A stretch of 64,000 nt of DNA. Source: Leptotrichia massiliensis (GTDB lineage: Bacteria > Fusobacteriota > Fusobacteriia > Fusobacteriales > Leptotrichiaceae). The notes below the pieces were generated by a model. It saw nothing but the letters and a program-made list of their open reading frames with translations. It did no database searches and was not told the origin of the DNA. The stretch spans positions 434,001 through 498,000 of the forward strand of contig NZ_FNVZ01000004.1 of NCBI RefSeq assembly GCF_900104625.1, read 5' to 3'. The translations under genes were made by a program, and so were the position numbers. Positions within the stretch are counted from its first letter, which is position 1. Each line of letters starts with the position of its first letter. Positions 1-8,679 of the stretch are shown here, piece by piece.

Positions 1-782
1 ATGCAAAATGTATAAATCTTGATCCAGAGCACGAACCTGATATTTATAATGCAATAAAATTCGGAAGTCTTGTGGAAAATGTTGTAATGAATCCTAAAAC
101 ACGTGAATTTGACTTTTATGATAAAAGTTTGACAGAAAATACAAGGGTTGGTTACCCAATTAATCATATAAAAAATGCACAAATTCCAGGAATTGGTGGA
201 ATTCCTAGTGTTGTAATATTTCTGACGGCAGATGCATTCGGAGTTTTACCTCCTATTTCCAGACTGTCAAAAGATGCTGCAATCTACCACTTTGTAACAG
301 GATTTACATCTAAACTGGCTGGAACAGAACGTGGAATTACAGAGCCACAACCTACATTCTCAACTTGCTTTGGAGAACCATTTATGCCTTTAGATCCATT
401 AGTTTATGCAGAAATGCTAGGTAAAAAAATAGAACTTCACAACACAAGGGTATTTTTGATAAATACAGGATGGTCTGGTGGTCCTTACGGTGTCGGAAAC
501 CGTATGAACTTAAAATACACACGAGCGATGGTTACTGCTGCATTGAACGGTGAATTAGACGAAGTAGAATACAGACATGATGAGATTTTCAATGTGGAAA
601 TTCCACAATATTGTCCAAATGTTCCAAGTGAATTGTTAAACCCTATAGACACTTGGGCAAATAAGGAAGCATATGGTGCAGCAGCAAGAAAACTAGCTAA
701 AATGTTTAGAGAAAATTTTGCCACAAAATATCCAAATATGCCAGAACATATTGTAAATGCAGGACCATTATTTTTTGAATAG
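1..782 (+). CDS. pckA: Phosphoenolpyruvate carboxykinase (ATP), C-terminal part, cut by the window edge
   Basis: ATP-dependent PEP carboxykinase interconverts oxaloacetate + ATP and PEP + CO2 + ADP in the cytoplasm. The reading frame is open from base 3, so the gene began before the window; the apparent GTG at 72 is internal. About 259 residues of a roughly 530-residue family are present. Visible family sequence includes NAIKFGSLVENV, the GITEPQPTFSTCFG stretch and the GGPYGVGNRM segment near the nucleotide-binding region. It ends 36 bp before oadA on the same strand. With the oxaloacetate decarboxylase genes that follow, this suggests a C4 branch point at oxaloacetate, perhaps fixing CO2 from PEP or draining oxaloacetate to pyruvate. 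Direction of flux cannot be read from sequence. Confidence 0.95.
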   Translation, partial: AKCINLDPEHEPDIYNAIKFGSLVENVVMNPKTREFDFYDKSLTENTRVGYPINHIKNAQIPGIGGIPSVVIFLTADAFGVLPPISRLSKDAAIYHFVTGFTSKLAGTERGITEPQPTFSTCFGEPFMPLDPLVYAEMLGKKIELHNTRVFLINTGWSGGPYGVGNRMNLKYTRAMVTAALNGELDEVEYRHDEIFNVEIPQYCPNVPSELLNPIDTWANKEAYGAAARKLAKMFRENFATKYPNMPEHIVNAGPLFFE

Positions 783-818
783 CAATTTTTAAATGTTTAC
801 TAAACAATGGAGGAATTT

Positions 819-2231
819 ATGGGGAAAGTAAAAATAACGGAAACATCACTAAGAGACGGACATCAGTCACTTATGGCAACAAGAATGACTACTGCCGAAA
901 TGCTTCCAATAATAGAAACTATGGATAAAATCGGATATCATGCAATGGAAGTCTGGGGTGGTGCAACGTACGATGCGGCAATCAGATTTTTACATGAAGA
1001 TCCTTGGGAAAGATTGAGAGAAATTAGGAAAAGAGCTAAAAATACAAAATTACAAATGTTATTAAGAGGACAGAATGTACTGGGATATAGACATTATGCA
1101 GATGATATTGTAGATAGATTTGTTGAACTTTCGATAAAAAATGGAATTGATATTATTAGGACATTTGATGCTTTAAATGATACAAGAAATATTAGAAAAG
1201 CTTCGGAAAGTACAAAAAAATACGGTGGACATAGCCAACTTGCAATTTGTTACACAATAAGTCCTGTTCATACGATAGAATATTATAAAAAATTAGCACT
1301 TGAAATGCAGAGTATGGGTGCAGATTCTATTGCAATAAAGGATATGTCAGGAATTTTATTACCAAATGTGGCTTCTATTCTAGTAACCGAATTAAAGAGC
1401 GTTTTAAATATTCCACTTGAATTGCATACACATTCTACAGCAGGACTTGCAGAAATGAGCATAATTGAAGCTATTGATGCAGGAGTAGATATTGTGGATA
1501 CTGCTATTTCTCCATTTGGCGGAGGAACTTCACAGCCATGTACAGAACCACTTGTAAGGACTTTGCAAGGAACAGAATATGACACTGAACTGAATTTAGA
1601 ACTTTTGAAAGAAGTAGCTGAATATTTTAAACCAATAAGAAAAAAATACATTGATAACGGAACATTAAATCCAAAGGCTTTGGGAGTTGAGCCAAATATT
1701 GTAGAATATCAATTACCAGGAGGAATGCTTTCAAACTTATTGTCGCAACTAAAATCTCAAGGGGCGGAAGATAAATATGAAGATGTTCTCCGTGAAATTC
1801 CAAAAGTTCGAAAGGATTTAGGTTACCCACCACTTGTAACTCCAATGAGCCAAATGGTTGGAACACAATCTGTTATGAATATTTTAACTGGAAAAAAATA
1901 TCATATGATTCCTAAGGAAATAAAAGATTATGTGAAAGGAATGTATGGAAAATCACCTGTCCCAATTGATGAAAACATTAAAAAAACTATAGTTGGAGAT
2001 GAAGAGGTATTTACTGGACGACCTGCTGATTTACTAAAGGATGAATATGATACGATGAAATCTGAAATTGGAGATTTGGCGAAATCTGATGAAGATGTAT
2101 TGACTTATGCGTGTTTTCCACAAATTGCCAAAGGTTATTTAAAAGAAAAATATTCTGAAAAAAAAGATAAAGAGACTAGAATAGATAATAAAGAGGAGGT
2201 GAAAATTCAAAATATTAATGTAATTTTTTAA
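819..2231 (+). CDS. oadA: Oxaloacetate decarboxylase alpha subunit (carboxyltransferase), lacking a biotin domain
   Basis: Carboxyltransferase subunit that moves CO2 from oxaloacetate to biotin. The start is placed at 819 because TGGAGGA (808-814) is a well-spaced ribosome site for it; an ATG at 807 overlaps that site. Family motifs: TSLRDGHQS at the N terminus, EVWGGATYDAAIRFL, LLRGQN, the IAIKDMSG segment with the family's carboxylated lysine (about residue 173) and the metal-binding HTHSTAG (about residue 202). At 470 residues it stops where many alpha subunits continue into a biotin-carrier domain; that domain is encoded separately at 3174. Pyruvate carboxylase subunit B and related decarboxylases share this domain, but the adjacent oadG and oadB genes favour the Na+-pumping decarboxylase. 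Confidence 0.93.
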   Translation: MGKVKITETSLRDGHQSLMATRMTTAEMLPIIETMDKIGYHAMEVWGGATYDAAIRFLHEDPWERLREIRKRAKNTKLQMLLRGQNVLGYRHYADDIVDRFVELSIKNGIDIIRTFDALNDTRNIRKASESTKKYGGHSQLAICYTISPVHTIEYYKKLALEMQSMGADSIAIKDMSGILLPNVASILVTELKSVLNIPLELHTHSTAGLAEMSIIEAIDAGVDIVDTAISPFGGGTSQPCTEPLVRTLQGTEYDTELNLELLKEVAEYFKPIRKKYIDNGTLNPKALGVEPNIVEYQLPGGMLSNLLSQLKSQGAEDKYEDVLREIPKVRKDLGYPPLVTPMSQMVGTQSVMNILTGKKYHMIPKEIKDYVKGMYGKSPVPIDENIKKTIVGDEEVFTGRPADLLKDEYDTMKSEIGDLAKSDEDVLTYACFPQIAKGYLKEKYSEKKDKETRIDNKEEVKIQNINVIF

Positions 2232-2310
2232 GACATTTTGGGGTACAGTAAATTTTTTGTTAGTTGTTTATTGAGATAGCAAAAACTAAAGTATTGGTTT
2301 AGGCTATGTA

Positions 2311-2331
2311 GCTCAAATCTGGTGTTTGAGC
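2311..2331. repeat. Short hairpin, TCAAA/TTTGA family, in the oad operon
   Basis: GCTCAAA (2311-2317) pairs perfectly with TTTGAGC (2325-2331) around a 7-nt loop, in the 122-bp gap between oadA and the 88-residue ORF. No T-run follows, so it is not an obvious terminator; mRNA processing or stability is possible. Similar arms recur at 2627, 5044 and 56236. Confidence 0.5.
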
Positions 2332-2353
2332 CGTTATAAAGAGAGGTGAAACG

Positions 2354-2620
2354 ATGAATTTAGATATAGATTATTTCAAAAATAAATTAAAGGAAATATC
2401 AGAATGGTACGAAAATACCAGATGGAACAAAAAAGCTTTACTTGAAAAAATATCAGAACTGGACATAGAAATTAATAAGACACGTGATGAAGAACATTTA
2501 ATAGACTGGGATAAATTAACACATATAGAGGAAAAAATCATATCTGATATGGTTCATTTAAGAAACAAGATGAAAATTTCCCACAAGGAAAGATTTGACA
2601 GTTATTATAAAATAAAATGA
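2354..2620 (+). CDS. Unrecognised 88-residue protein inside the oxaloacetate decarboxylase operon
   Basis: I do not recognise a family. The product is small, charged and predicted to be largely helical (many K/E/I/L, coiled-coil-like spacing around residues 20-75), with no signal peptide and no membrane segment. AGAGAGGTG just before the ATG is a good ribosome site, and the gene lies between oadA and oadG on the same strand, flanked on both sides by hairpins of the same TCAAA/TTTGA type. Position suggests co-expression with the decarboxylase. An accessory or assembly role would be pure inference. Codon use looks like that of the neighbours. Confidence 0.75.
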   Translation: MNLDIDYFKNKLKEISEWYENTRWNKKALLEKISELDIEINKTRDEEHLIDWDKLTHIEEKIISDMVHLRNKMKISHKERFDSYYKIK

Positions 2621-2626
2621 ATAATG

Positions 2627-2677
2627 CTCAAACTCTGTAAAATTTAACTTATAAATTCATACAGCTCAGAGTTTGAG
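2627..2677. repeat. Inverted repeat, TCAAA/TTTGA family, upstream of oadG
   Basis: CTCAAACTCT (2627-2636) is perfectly complementary to AGAGTTTGAG (2668-2677) with a 31-nt loop. It begins 7 bp after the 88-residue ORF and precedes oadG by about 100 bp. No strong T-run follows, so a processing or stability role is as likely as termination. Confidence 0.55.
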
Positions 2678-2779
2678 TAAAATATTTAAAACTTTTACAT
2701 TTGATTTTAGAATAATTTTATTAAAAATTTAGAAAAATTGTAAAATTAATTTTAAAAATTTGAAAGGAAAAATTAAAAT

Positions 2780-3145
2780 ATGAAAAGTATTTTATTTGGA
2801 AATTCAGCTGTGTCAATTGGGGATGCCATTTACATTACCATTATAAGTATGAGTATTGTTTTTTTTATATTATTTTTGATTTCATTTGTATTATCATTTT
2901 TTAAATATTTTTCAAATTCTGAAGAATTGAAACAGGATATTATAAATAAAAAAAGAAATGATAATCAAATTGTACAAAACTCAAAGAAATCTGATTTAAA
3001 AACCATTGATAATGAAAAAAAATTTAGTATGGAAAAAATAAAGGACGAAACTATGATGGCAGCGATGATGGCAGCTCTAATTGAAGCGGCTGGAGATAAT
3101 GAAAACTGCTACATAAGAGTAAAAAATATAAGAGAGATCAAGTAA
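2780..3145 (+). CDS. oadG: Oxaloacetate decarboxylase gamma subunit (OadG family)
   Basis: Small membrane-anchored subunit that holds the decarboxylase complex together. The 121-residue protein has one hydrophobic segment near residues 12-42 (rich in I, S and F), then a charged linker and a C-terminal end containing MMAAMMAALIEAAGD, a composition typical of OadG/GcdC-type small subunits. A ribosome site AAAGGAA lies 12 bases before the ATG. It sits between the 88-residue ORF and the biotin-carrier gene. OadG sequences are poorly conserved, so the assignment rests on size, topology and position. Confidence 0.8.
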   Translation: MKSILFGNSAVSIGDAIYITIISMSIVFFILFLISFVLSFFKYFSNSEELKQDIINKKRNDNQIVQNSKKSDLKTIDNEKKFSMEKIKDETMMAAMMAALIEAAGDNENCYIRVKNIREIK

Positions 3146-3173
3146 ACTTTAATAAATGAGGAGTATGACAAAT

Positions 3174-3560
3174 ATGATTAAATTGTACAAAATTAGAATT
3201 GGAGAAAAAGTTTATGAAGTAGAAGTTGAAGCTGTTTCAGAAAAAGAAGGCTCTATTAATACTTCAAACAACATAAATAATGAACCAAGAGAAAAAAAAA
3301 TCGAAGATAATTCACCTCTAAATGAAGTTAGTAATTCCATTGAAAACGGTGAAATGATAAATGCACCTATGCAGGGTCTTATTGTTGATGTAAAAGTAGA
3401 AACTGGACAAAAGGTAAAAGCTGGAGATGAAGTCGTGATACTAGAAGCTATGAAAATGGAAAATCCTATTGTTGCACCAAAAGACGGAACTATTCTTGAA
3501 ATTAAAGTATCAAAAGGAAGTACTGTAAACACTGGCGATACTTTAGTAATATTATCATAA
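3174..3560 (+). CDS. Biotin carboxyl carrier protein of the decarboxylase
   Basis: Carries carboxybiotin between the alpha and beta subunits. The C-terminal part (residues about 60-129) is a biotinyl-lipoyl domain with the EAMKMENP motif; Lys94 is the expected biotinylation site. A segment of about 35 residues rich in N, S, E and K precedes it, replaced in many carriers by a Pro/Ala linker. The start is set at 3174 because GAGGAG (3158-3163) is 10 bases upstream; ATGs at 3156 and 3165 overlap or crowd that site. It follows oadG by 28 bp. The birA gene at 29.5 kb encodes a plausible ligase for it. Confidence 0.9.
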   Translation: MIKLYKIRIGEKVYEVEVEAVSEKEGSINTSNNINNEPREKKIEDNSPLNEVSNSIENGEMINAPMQGLIVDVKVETGQKVKAGDEVVILEAMKMENPIVAPKDGTILEIKVSKGSTVNTGDTLVILS

Positions 3561-3694
3561 AAATATTTTTAAAATTTATTCTTTGATATACTCAATAAAA
3601 ATCAATTTTATAGTATATCTATCTATCTTAAAATTAGACATAGAAATGTGATACCGTATCACTATAAAACCTTATGGAAAGGAATGGTTTTGAA

Positions 3695-4813
3695 ATGGAA
3701 CTACTAAAAATTCTTTACGGAACAACAGGATTATCAATGATAACTGTAAAACAGATTATTATGATAATAATAGCTTTAAGTTTATTATATCTAGCAATAA
3801 AAAAGCAATATGAACCATATTTACTACTTCCAATTTCTTTTGGAATGCTATTGGCAAACCTGCCTGCTGTAGCAAATGAGGGACTTATGGAAAAAGGCGG
3901 ACTTTTGTACTATCTTTATCAAGGAGTAAAATTAGGTATTTATCCACCGTTGATATTTTTAGCAATTGGAGCAAGTACAGACTTTGGACCACTTATTGCA
4001 AATCCAAAAAGTTTATTACTAGGAGCTGCTGCACAATTTGGAATTTTTGTAACATTTATAGGAGCAATTTTACTTGGATTTACAGGAAAAGAAGCTGGCT
4101 CAATTGGAATTATCGGTGGAGCTGACGGACCAACCGCAATTTATACCACAACCAAATTAGCCCCACATTTACTAGGTTCAATTGCTATTGCAGCCTATTC
4201 CTACATGGCTTTGGTTCCTGTTATTCAGCCACCAATTATAAAACTTTTGACAACAAAAAAAGAAAGAATGGTAGAAATGACACAACTAAGATTTGTAAGC
4301 CAACGTGAAAAAATTATTTTCCCAATAGCAGTAACAATTATCGTGATTCTTTTAGTTCCATCATCAGCACCGTTAATTGGAATGTTAATGCTTGGAAATC
4401 TTATAAAAGAAGCTGGAATTGTCTCAAATTTAGTTGAACACGTACGAGGGGCACTGCTTTACTGTATTACTATTGTATTAGGAATGACAGTTGGAGCAAC
4501 AGCCAATGCAGAAACTTTTTTAAGTTTTAAGACAATAAATATTATTATTTTAGGGTTAATCGCATTTTCGTTTGGAACAGTTGGTGGTGTAATATTTGGA
4601 AAAATAATGTATAAACTCTCAAACGGAAAAGTAAATCCAATGATTGGATCAGCAGGAGTTTCTGCAGTACCAATGGCAGCAAGAGTTGTACAAAAACTCG
4701 GACAAGAAGAAAATCCCAAAAATTTTCTGTTAATGCACGCCATGGGACCAAATATCGCTGGAGTAATTGGATCAGCAGTTGCTGCAGGAGTTCTTTTAAT
4801 CATATTCAAATAA
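3695..4813 (+). CDS. oadB: Oxaloacetate decarboxylase beta subunit (Na+-translocating)
   Basis: Integral membrane subunit that decarboxylates carboxybiotin and exports Na+. It is highly hydrophobic, with about nine or more membrane segments, and carries the conserved region IIGGADGPTAIY and, near the C terminus, MIGSAGVSAVPMAARV and LLMHAMGPNIAGVIGSA, both typical of the OadB/GcdB/MmdB family. The start is placed at 3695, 11 bases after AAAGGA (3678-3683); an in-frame ATG at 3674 overlaps that site. The family also serves methylmalonyl-CoA and glutaconyl-CoA decarboxylases, but the pyruvate-carboxylase-like alpha subunit makes oxaloacetate the likely substrate. A terminator follows the gene. 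Confidence 0.93.
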   Translation: MELLKILYGTTGLSMITVKQIIMIIIALSLLYLAIKKQYEPYLLLPISFGMLLANLPAVANEGLMEKGGLLYYLYQGVKLGIYPPLIFLAIGASTDFGPLIANPKSLLLGAAAQFGIFVTFIGAILLGFTGKEAGSIGIIGGADGPTAIYTTTKLAPHLLGSIAIAAYSYMALVPVIQPPIIKLLTTKKERMVEMTQLRFVSQREKIIFPIAVTIIVILLVPSSAPLIGMLMLGNLIKEAGIVSNLVEHVRGALLYCITIVLGMTVGATANAETFLSFKTINIIILGLIAFSFGTVGGVIFGKIMYKLSNGKVNPMIGSAGVSAVPMAARVVQKLGQEENPKNFLLMHAMGPNIAGVIGSAVAAGVLLIIFK

Positions 4814-4822
4814 AAAATTATT

Positions 4823-4888
4823 ACTCTCATTTATTAGTATAATTAGAATAACTAAAAATTATTTAATTATATTTAATGAGAGTTTTTT
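4823..4888 (+). terminator. Intrinsic terminator of the oad operon
   Basis: ACTCTCATT (4823-4831) pairs with AATGAGAGT (4875-4883), followed by a T-run, directly downstream of oadB. The loop is long (43 nt) and AT-rich. Confidence 0.7.
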
Positions 4889-4997
4889 ATTTTTATTTAA
4901 TTTTTATATATCTTTTTTAAATAAAGTTTTTCCCATAATAAATAAACGATAAAAAACATATTTTTTTAAAAATTATGATATAAAATTATTTAAAATA

Positions 4998-5006
4998 TGA
5001 TATAAT
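4998..5006 (+). promoter_or_regulatory. Candidate extended -10 promoter for the LPS cluster
   Basis: TGATATAAT is an extended -10 element (TGnTATAAT) about 165 bp upstream of the first glycosyltransferase gene and downstream of the oad terminator. No convincing -35 is seen. The resulting leader would include the hairpin at 5044-5102. Confidence 0.45.
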
Positions 5007-5043
5007 AACTCTGTATATAGAAATTCAAAAATTATAACTATTC

Positions 5044-5102
5044 TTACTCAAATCTTAAATATATTGATTCGTTGACAATCTATCTTTTGAGAATTTGAGT
5101 AA
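5044..5102. repeat. Inverted repeat, TCAAA/TTTGA family, in the LPS cluster leader
   Basis: TTACTCAAAT (5044-5053) pairs with ATTTGAGTAA (5093-5102), a perfect 10-bp stem with a 39-nt loop, 70 bp before the first cluster gene. No T-run follows. Arms resemble those at 2311, 2627 and 56236. Confidence 0.55.
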
Positions 5103-5172
5103 TTTGTGTATAAAAAATCCTTTCTTATGAGGAGTTTTGTAAATAAATTGGTACTTATAAAAGGGAGAATAA

Positions 5173-6189
5173 ATGAAAATATTGATAATACATACTGCAT
5201 TTATAGGGGACATTGTACTATCGACACCTTTGATACAAAGATTAAAGGACATGTATCCTGAATCAGAAATTGATTATTTAACATTGCCGACAAATCAGAG
5301 CGTGCTAAGCAATAATCCTAACTTACACGAAATCTTGCTTTATGATAAAAAGGGAAAAGATAAAGGAATAAAAGGTTTTTTGAGAGTATTAAAAATATTG
5401 AAACAAAAAAAATATGATTATGCTGTGATACCACATAGATTTATAAAATCTATATTGCTTGCAAAATTAGCAAAAATTCCCGATATTGTTGGATTTGATG
5501 TAGCAACAGGCTCATTTCTTCTAAATAAGAAGGTTCATTATGATATGAAAAAACATGAAGTGGAAAGATTGCTTGATTTGGTTGAATACAAAGGGGAAAA
5601 AATTCCAATTAGAATTTATCCTTCAAAAGAAAATTTTGTTAAAATTGATAAAATTTTGAAAAATCATGGATATTTTGAAAATCAAGAACAAAAATTAATA
5701 TTAATTGCACCAGGAAGTCAAAGACCTGAAAAAATATGGCCGATAGAAAAATATCGTGAAGTTATTGAAAAATTGAAAAAAAATAAAAATTATTTTATTG
5801 GGATAACTGGATCAAAATCTGAAAAAGAGTTGCTTTTAGATTTTCCAAACGATAAAAATGTTATTGATTTTCGTGGCGAAATTAATCTTGTGGAATTTGG
5901 AGCATTGATTTCAAAAGCTGATATTGTTGTAGGAAATGACAGCTCTCCAGTTCATATTGCCAGCGGATTTGAAAAGCCATTTGTAATTGGGATTTTTGGA
6001 CCAGGAAAACGAGCTTTAGGATTTTTTCCTTGGACTGAAAAAAGCAATGTTATTGAAGACAATGAATTTTATGAAAATAATATTGTAATAATTCCTAAAA
6101 ATCAGCATAAATATAAAAAAGACTATTATAAAGGGATTCCTTTAATTAGTGTAGATAGAGTTTATAATGAAATTATAAAACGAATTTAA
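5173..6189 (+). CDS. Lipopolysaccharide heptosyltransferase-like protein (GT9)
   Basis: GT9 enzymes such as WaaF/WaaC transfer heptose from ADP-heptose to the LPS inner core on the cytoplasmic face of the membrane. The 338-residue length fits. Motifs: N-terminal MKILIIHTAFIGDIVLSTPL (GT-B fold start), APGSQRPEKIWP near residue 180, and the ADP-sugar-binding GNDSSPVHIASG near residue 254, followed by FGP. A ribosome site AAAGGGAG precedes the ATG. It opens the glycan cluster and is followed 30 bp later by a ligase-like gene. Closest by motif to WaaF, but the acceptor cannot be told from sequence. Confidence 0.88.
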   Translation: MKILIIHTAFIGDIVLSTPLIQRLKDMYPESEIDYLTLPTNQSVLSNNPNLHEILLYDKKGKDKGIKGFLRVLKILKQKKYDYAVIPHRFIKSILLAKLAKIPDIVGFDVATGSFLLNKKVHYDMKKHEVERLLDLVEYKGEKIPIRIYPSKENFVKIDKILKNHGYFENQEQKLILIAPGSQRPEKIWPIEKYREVIEKLKKNKNYFIGITGSKSEKELLLDFPNDKNVIDFRGEINLVEFGALISKADIVVGNDSSPVHIASGFEKPFVIGIFGPGKRALGFFPWTEKSNVIEDNEFYENNIVIIPKNQHKYKKDYYKGIPLISVDRVYNEIIKRI

Positions 6190-6219
6190 AAAATATAAAA
6201 AGGATGAAAATAATTAAAT

Positions 6220-7509
6220 ATGAAAAATAAATTTAACGTAACTATAAATATAATAGGATATATCTTGAGTTTATTAGTTGGAATATCTCTGTTTTTATCA
6301 GAAAAATTTGAAAATAATGTTTTAATTCCTTCGTTGCTAGTAGTATTTATTATTAGTATGTTTCTAAAAGAAAATAGAAAAAAACTTTTGGAAAATATAG
6401 ATATAAAATTTTCAATAATATTATTATTATTTGTGTTCATGCCATTTGTAATAGCACATTTTGATGGTGGAATCAACACTCGATTGGATAATTATATTTT
6501 AAGATTTTTATTATTTTTTCCATTTGCTTATTTTTTAAGCAGCACCAAAAAAGTTTTGAATCTTTTGAAGGCATGTTTATTTGGTGGAACAATAATTTCA
6601 ATTTTAGCTACCATTAATTTTATAAAAAACTATGATGAATGGGCTCACCCAGTAGGATTTTCTTATCCAAGAGTTACTGCTATTTTAACTGTTCAGGATT
6701 TTGCTAACATTATGTGTTTGGTACTTTTATTTTTGCTTTCATTCTTATTTTTTTATAAAAACAATGATAATAAGAAGAATATAATAATTAAAATTTCCCT
6801 AGGTATTTTATCAGTACTGTTGCTATTTTTGGTTATTGTAAATAGATCTAAAATGGTTTATATTTGCCTAATACCAACAATTTTTTACATTTTGTACAAA
6901 ATAAGAAAAAGATATATTTTAATAGGAATTTTAATATGTTTTGGAGGTTATTTTGTATTACCAAGTTCAATCTCAAACAGATTACAATACATAGTAAACT
7001 ATAAAAATGATCCATCCAGTAATTTAAGAGTCATTTTTTGGAAGACTGGAGCAGAAGCATTTAAGCAAAAACCCATATTTGGCTGGCAAGCAGAAGATAG
7101 AAAAGTATTTAACCTTGAATATTATGAAAAAATAGGTGTTAAAGATTATGTGTATAAAAATTTTCTTGATAATTTAAGTGAATGGGAAATTTATTATGTT
7201 CATACCCATAGTACATATTTACAATTCATTTTAGATTTTGGAATTATAGGATTTACTTTTTTAGTAATCTTCTTTATAAGTATACTTATAAAAGCAATCG
7301 GCATAAGTTTTTCAAAAGATAGTGAAAATTACGATTCTAGACTAATTGCACTTGAAATTGGAACAAAAACTGCCTTAGCAGCTTGGGCAATACAAGGAAT
7401 TACTGATATTAACCTGAATAACAAATATATGGTTATTACTGCAGCGATATTGATATTTGTACTAAATCATTTATGGATGAAAAAAATAAGACTAGAAAAA
7501 GATATTTAG
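6220..7509 (+). CDS. O-antigen ligase/polymerase family membrane protein
   Basis: Wzy_C-family proteins ligate O-antigen to lipid A-core or polymerise glycan repeats on the outer face of the inner membrane. The 429-residue product has about ten or more hydrophobic segments and a large external loop in the second half, with GWQAEDR and VHTHSTYLQFILDFGIIG; the H-x-H-S-x-x-L-Q-x-x-x-D-x-G pattern is characteristic of WaaL-like proteins. It lies between a GT9 and a Caps_synth-like gene in one run of plus-strand genes. Ligase and polymerase functions cannot be separated by eye. Confidence 0.82.
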   Translation: MKNKFNVTINIIGYILSLLVGISLFLSEKFENNVLIPSLLVVFIISMFLKENRKKLLENIDIKFSIILLLFVFMPFVIAHFDGGINTRLDNYILRFLLFFPFAYFLSSTKKVLNLLKACLFGGTIISILATINFIKNYDEWAHPVGFSYPRVTAILTVQDFANIMCLVLLFLLSFLFFYKNNDNKKNIIIKISLGILSVLLLFLVIVNRSKMVYICLIPTIFYILYKIRKRYILIGILICFGGYFVLPSSISNRLQYIVNYKNDPSSNLRVIFWKTGAEAFKQKPIFGWQAEDRKVFNLEYYEKIGVKDYVYKNFLDNLSEWEIYYVHTHSTYLQFILDFGIIGFTFLVIFFISILIKAIGISFSKDSENYDSRLIALEIGTKTALAAWAIQGITDINLNNKYMVITAAILIFVLNHLWMKKIRLEKDI

Positions 7510-7525
7510 AAAAGGAAAATAGAAG

Positions 7526-8536
7526 ATGAATAATTATAAATTTAATATTTCAAAACTTGATAGACTTAACAAAAAATTAAGGCAAAAACCATATAAATAT
7601 ATATACAAGGAAATAATGCCAAAAAAATTATTTAATAAAATCCAAAACAGAGTTTACTTTATAACTCAAAAAATGGTTGGAGAAGACTGGAATGAGCTTT
7701 TAAATGAATATTTTACAAAAGGTATCAAAGCAGAGCAAATTAAGCCTAAAAAATCATTTGAGAATGAAAAAATTATATGGCAGTTCTGGGGACAAGGATG
7801 GGATTTTGAAAAATTGCCTGATGTAGTGAAGATAAGCTATAAATCTGTACAAAAATATAAAAAGGACTACACAGTAATACACTTGGATATGAATAATATA
7901 AACGATTATCTTGAAATACCAGAATATATTTTACAAAAGCTAGAAGCTAAAAAAATAAATTTTGCACATTTTACAGATATAATAAGACTGGCTTTACTAA
8001 TTAACTATGGTGGTGTATGGATTGATGCGACAATTTTGCTTACAGACTATTTGCCGCAGGAATATTTTGAAATGGACTATTTTATGTTCCAAAGAGATGA
8101 CAGCCTTAGTTTAGAAGAGAAAAAAGACTGGGAAGAATATGATGATTTTTATTTTTCGTGGAATGATGAAATGAAAGTCAGAGTATTAAATAGCGTAATT
8201 TTTGCAAAGAAAAATAATGAAGTGCTGAAGGTGTTACTAGATATGCTTCTAATCTTTTGGAAATATAACGATTTAGCTCCAAACTACTTTTTCTTTCAAG
8301 TGCTGTATACTGAGTTAATTGAAAATTATTACAAGGATAAAAAATGTAAAGTTGTTTCAGATACATTGACACACGAAATGATAAGGGTCTGGTTTGATAA
8401 ATTTTCACAGCAAAAGCTGGATGAAATAACTAAAAGAATCAATATTCACAAACTTACATATAAAATTGACGCTGGAAAACGGGATACAGCAGGAAGTTTT
8501 CTAGAACATTTTAAAAAAATGTATGAAATAGACTAA
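7526..8536 (+). CDS. Capsular polysaccharide synthesis-type glycosyltransferase (GT32/Caps_synth-like)
   Basis: Probably a sugar transferase for surface glycan. The middle of the protein carries IIWQFWGQGWD followed by HFTDIIRLALLINYGGVWID; the D-x-x-R...YGGVW-x-D pattern is the DXD-type nucleotide-sugar/metal site of GT32 and Caps_synth proteins. The 336-residue product has no signal peptide or membrane segment. AAAAGGAAAA precedes the ATG, 16 bp after the ligase-like gene. The donor sugar is unknown. Confidence 0.82.
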   Translation: MNNYKFNISKLDRLNKKLRQKPYKYIYKEIMPKKLFNKIQNRVYFITQKMVGEDWNELLNEYFTKGIKAEQIKPKKSFENEKIIWQFWGQGWDFEKLPDVVKISYKSVQKYKKDYTVIHLDMNNINDYLEIPEYILQKLEAKKINFAHFTDIIRLALLINYGGVWIDATILLTDYLPQEYFEMDYFMFQRDDSLSLEEKKDWEEYDDFYFSWNDEMKVRVLNSVIFAKKNNEVLKVLLDMLLIFWKYNDLAPNYFFFQVLYTELIENYYKDKKCKVVSDTLTHEMIRVWFDKFSQQKLDEITKRINIHKLTYKIDAGKRDTAGSFLEHFKKMYEID

Positions 8537-8679
8537 AATAGCTGTATAAAGTGATTAAAATAATGTTTTTTACAATATTTCTTTTGAAAAATTTATAATA
8601 ATATAAATTTTAAATTTTTAGAGTATTGTAGATTAATATAAAAAAGAAGATTTTTATAGTAATTAAGAATGGGGAAAAA

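Noticed and set aside
485-724. Minus-strand ORF inside pckA
   Set aside because: Shadow of a well-conserved coding frame; low-complexity Ser/Phe translation without family features.
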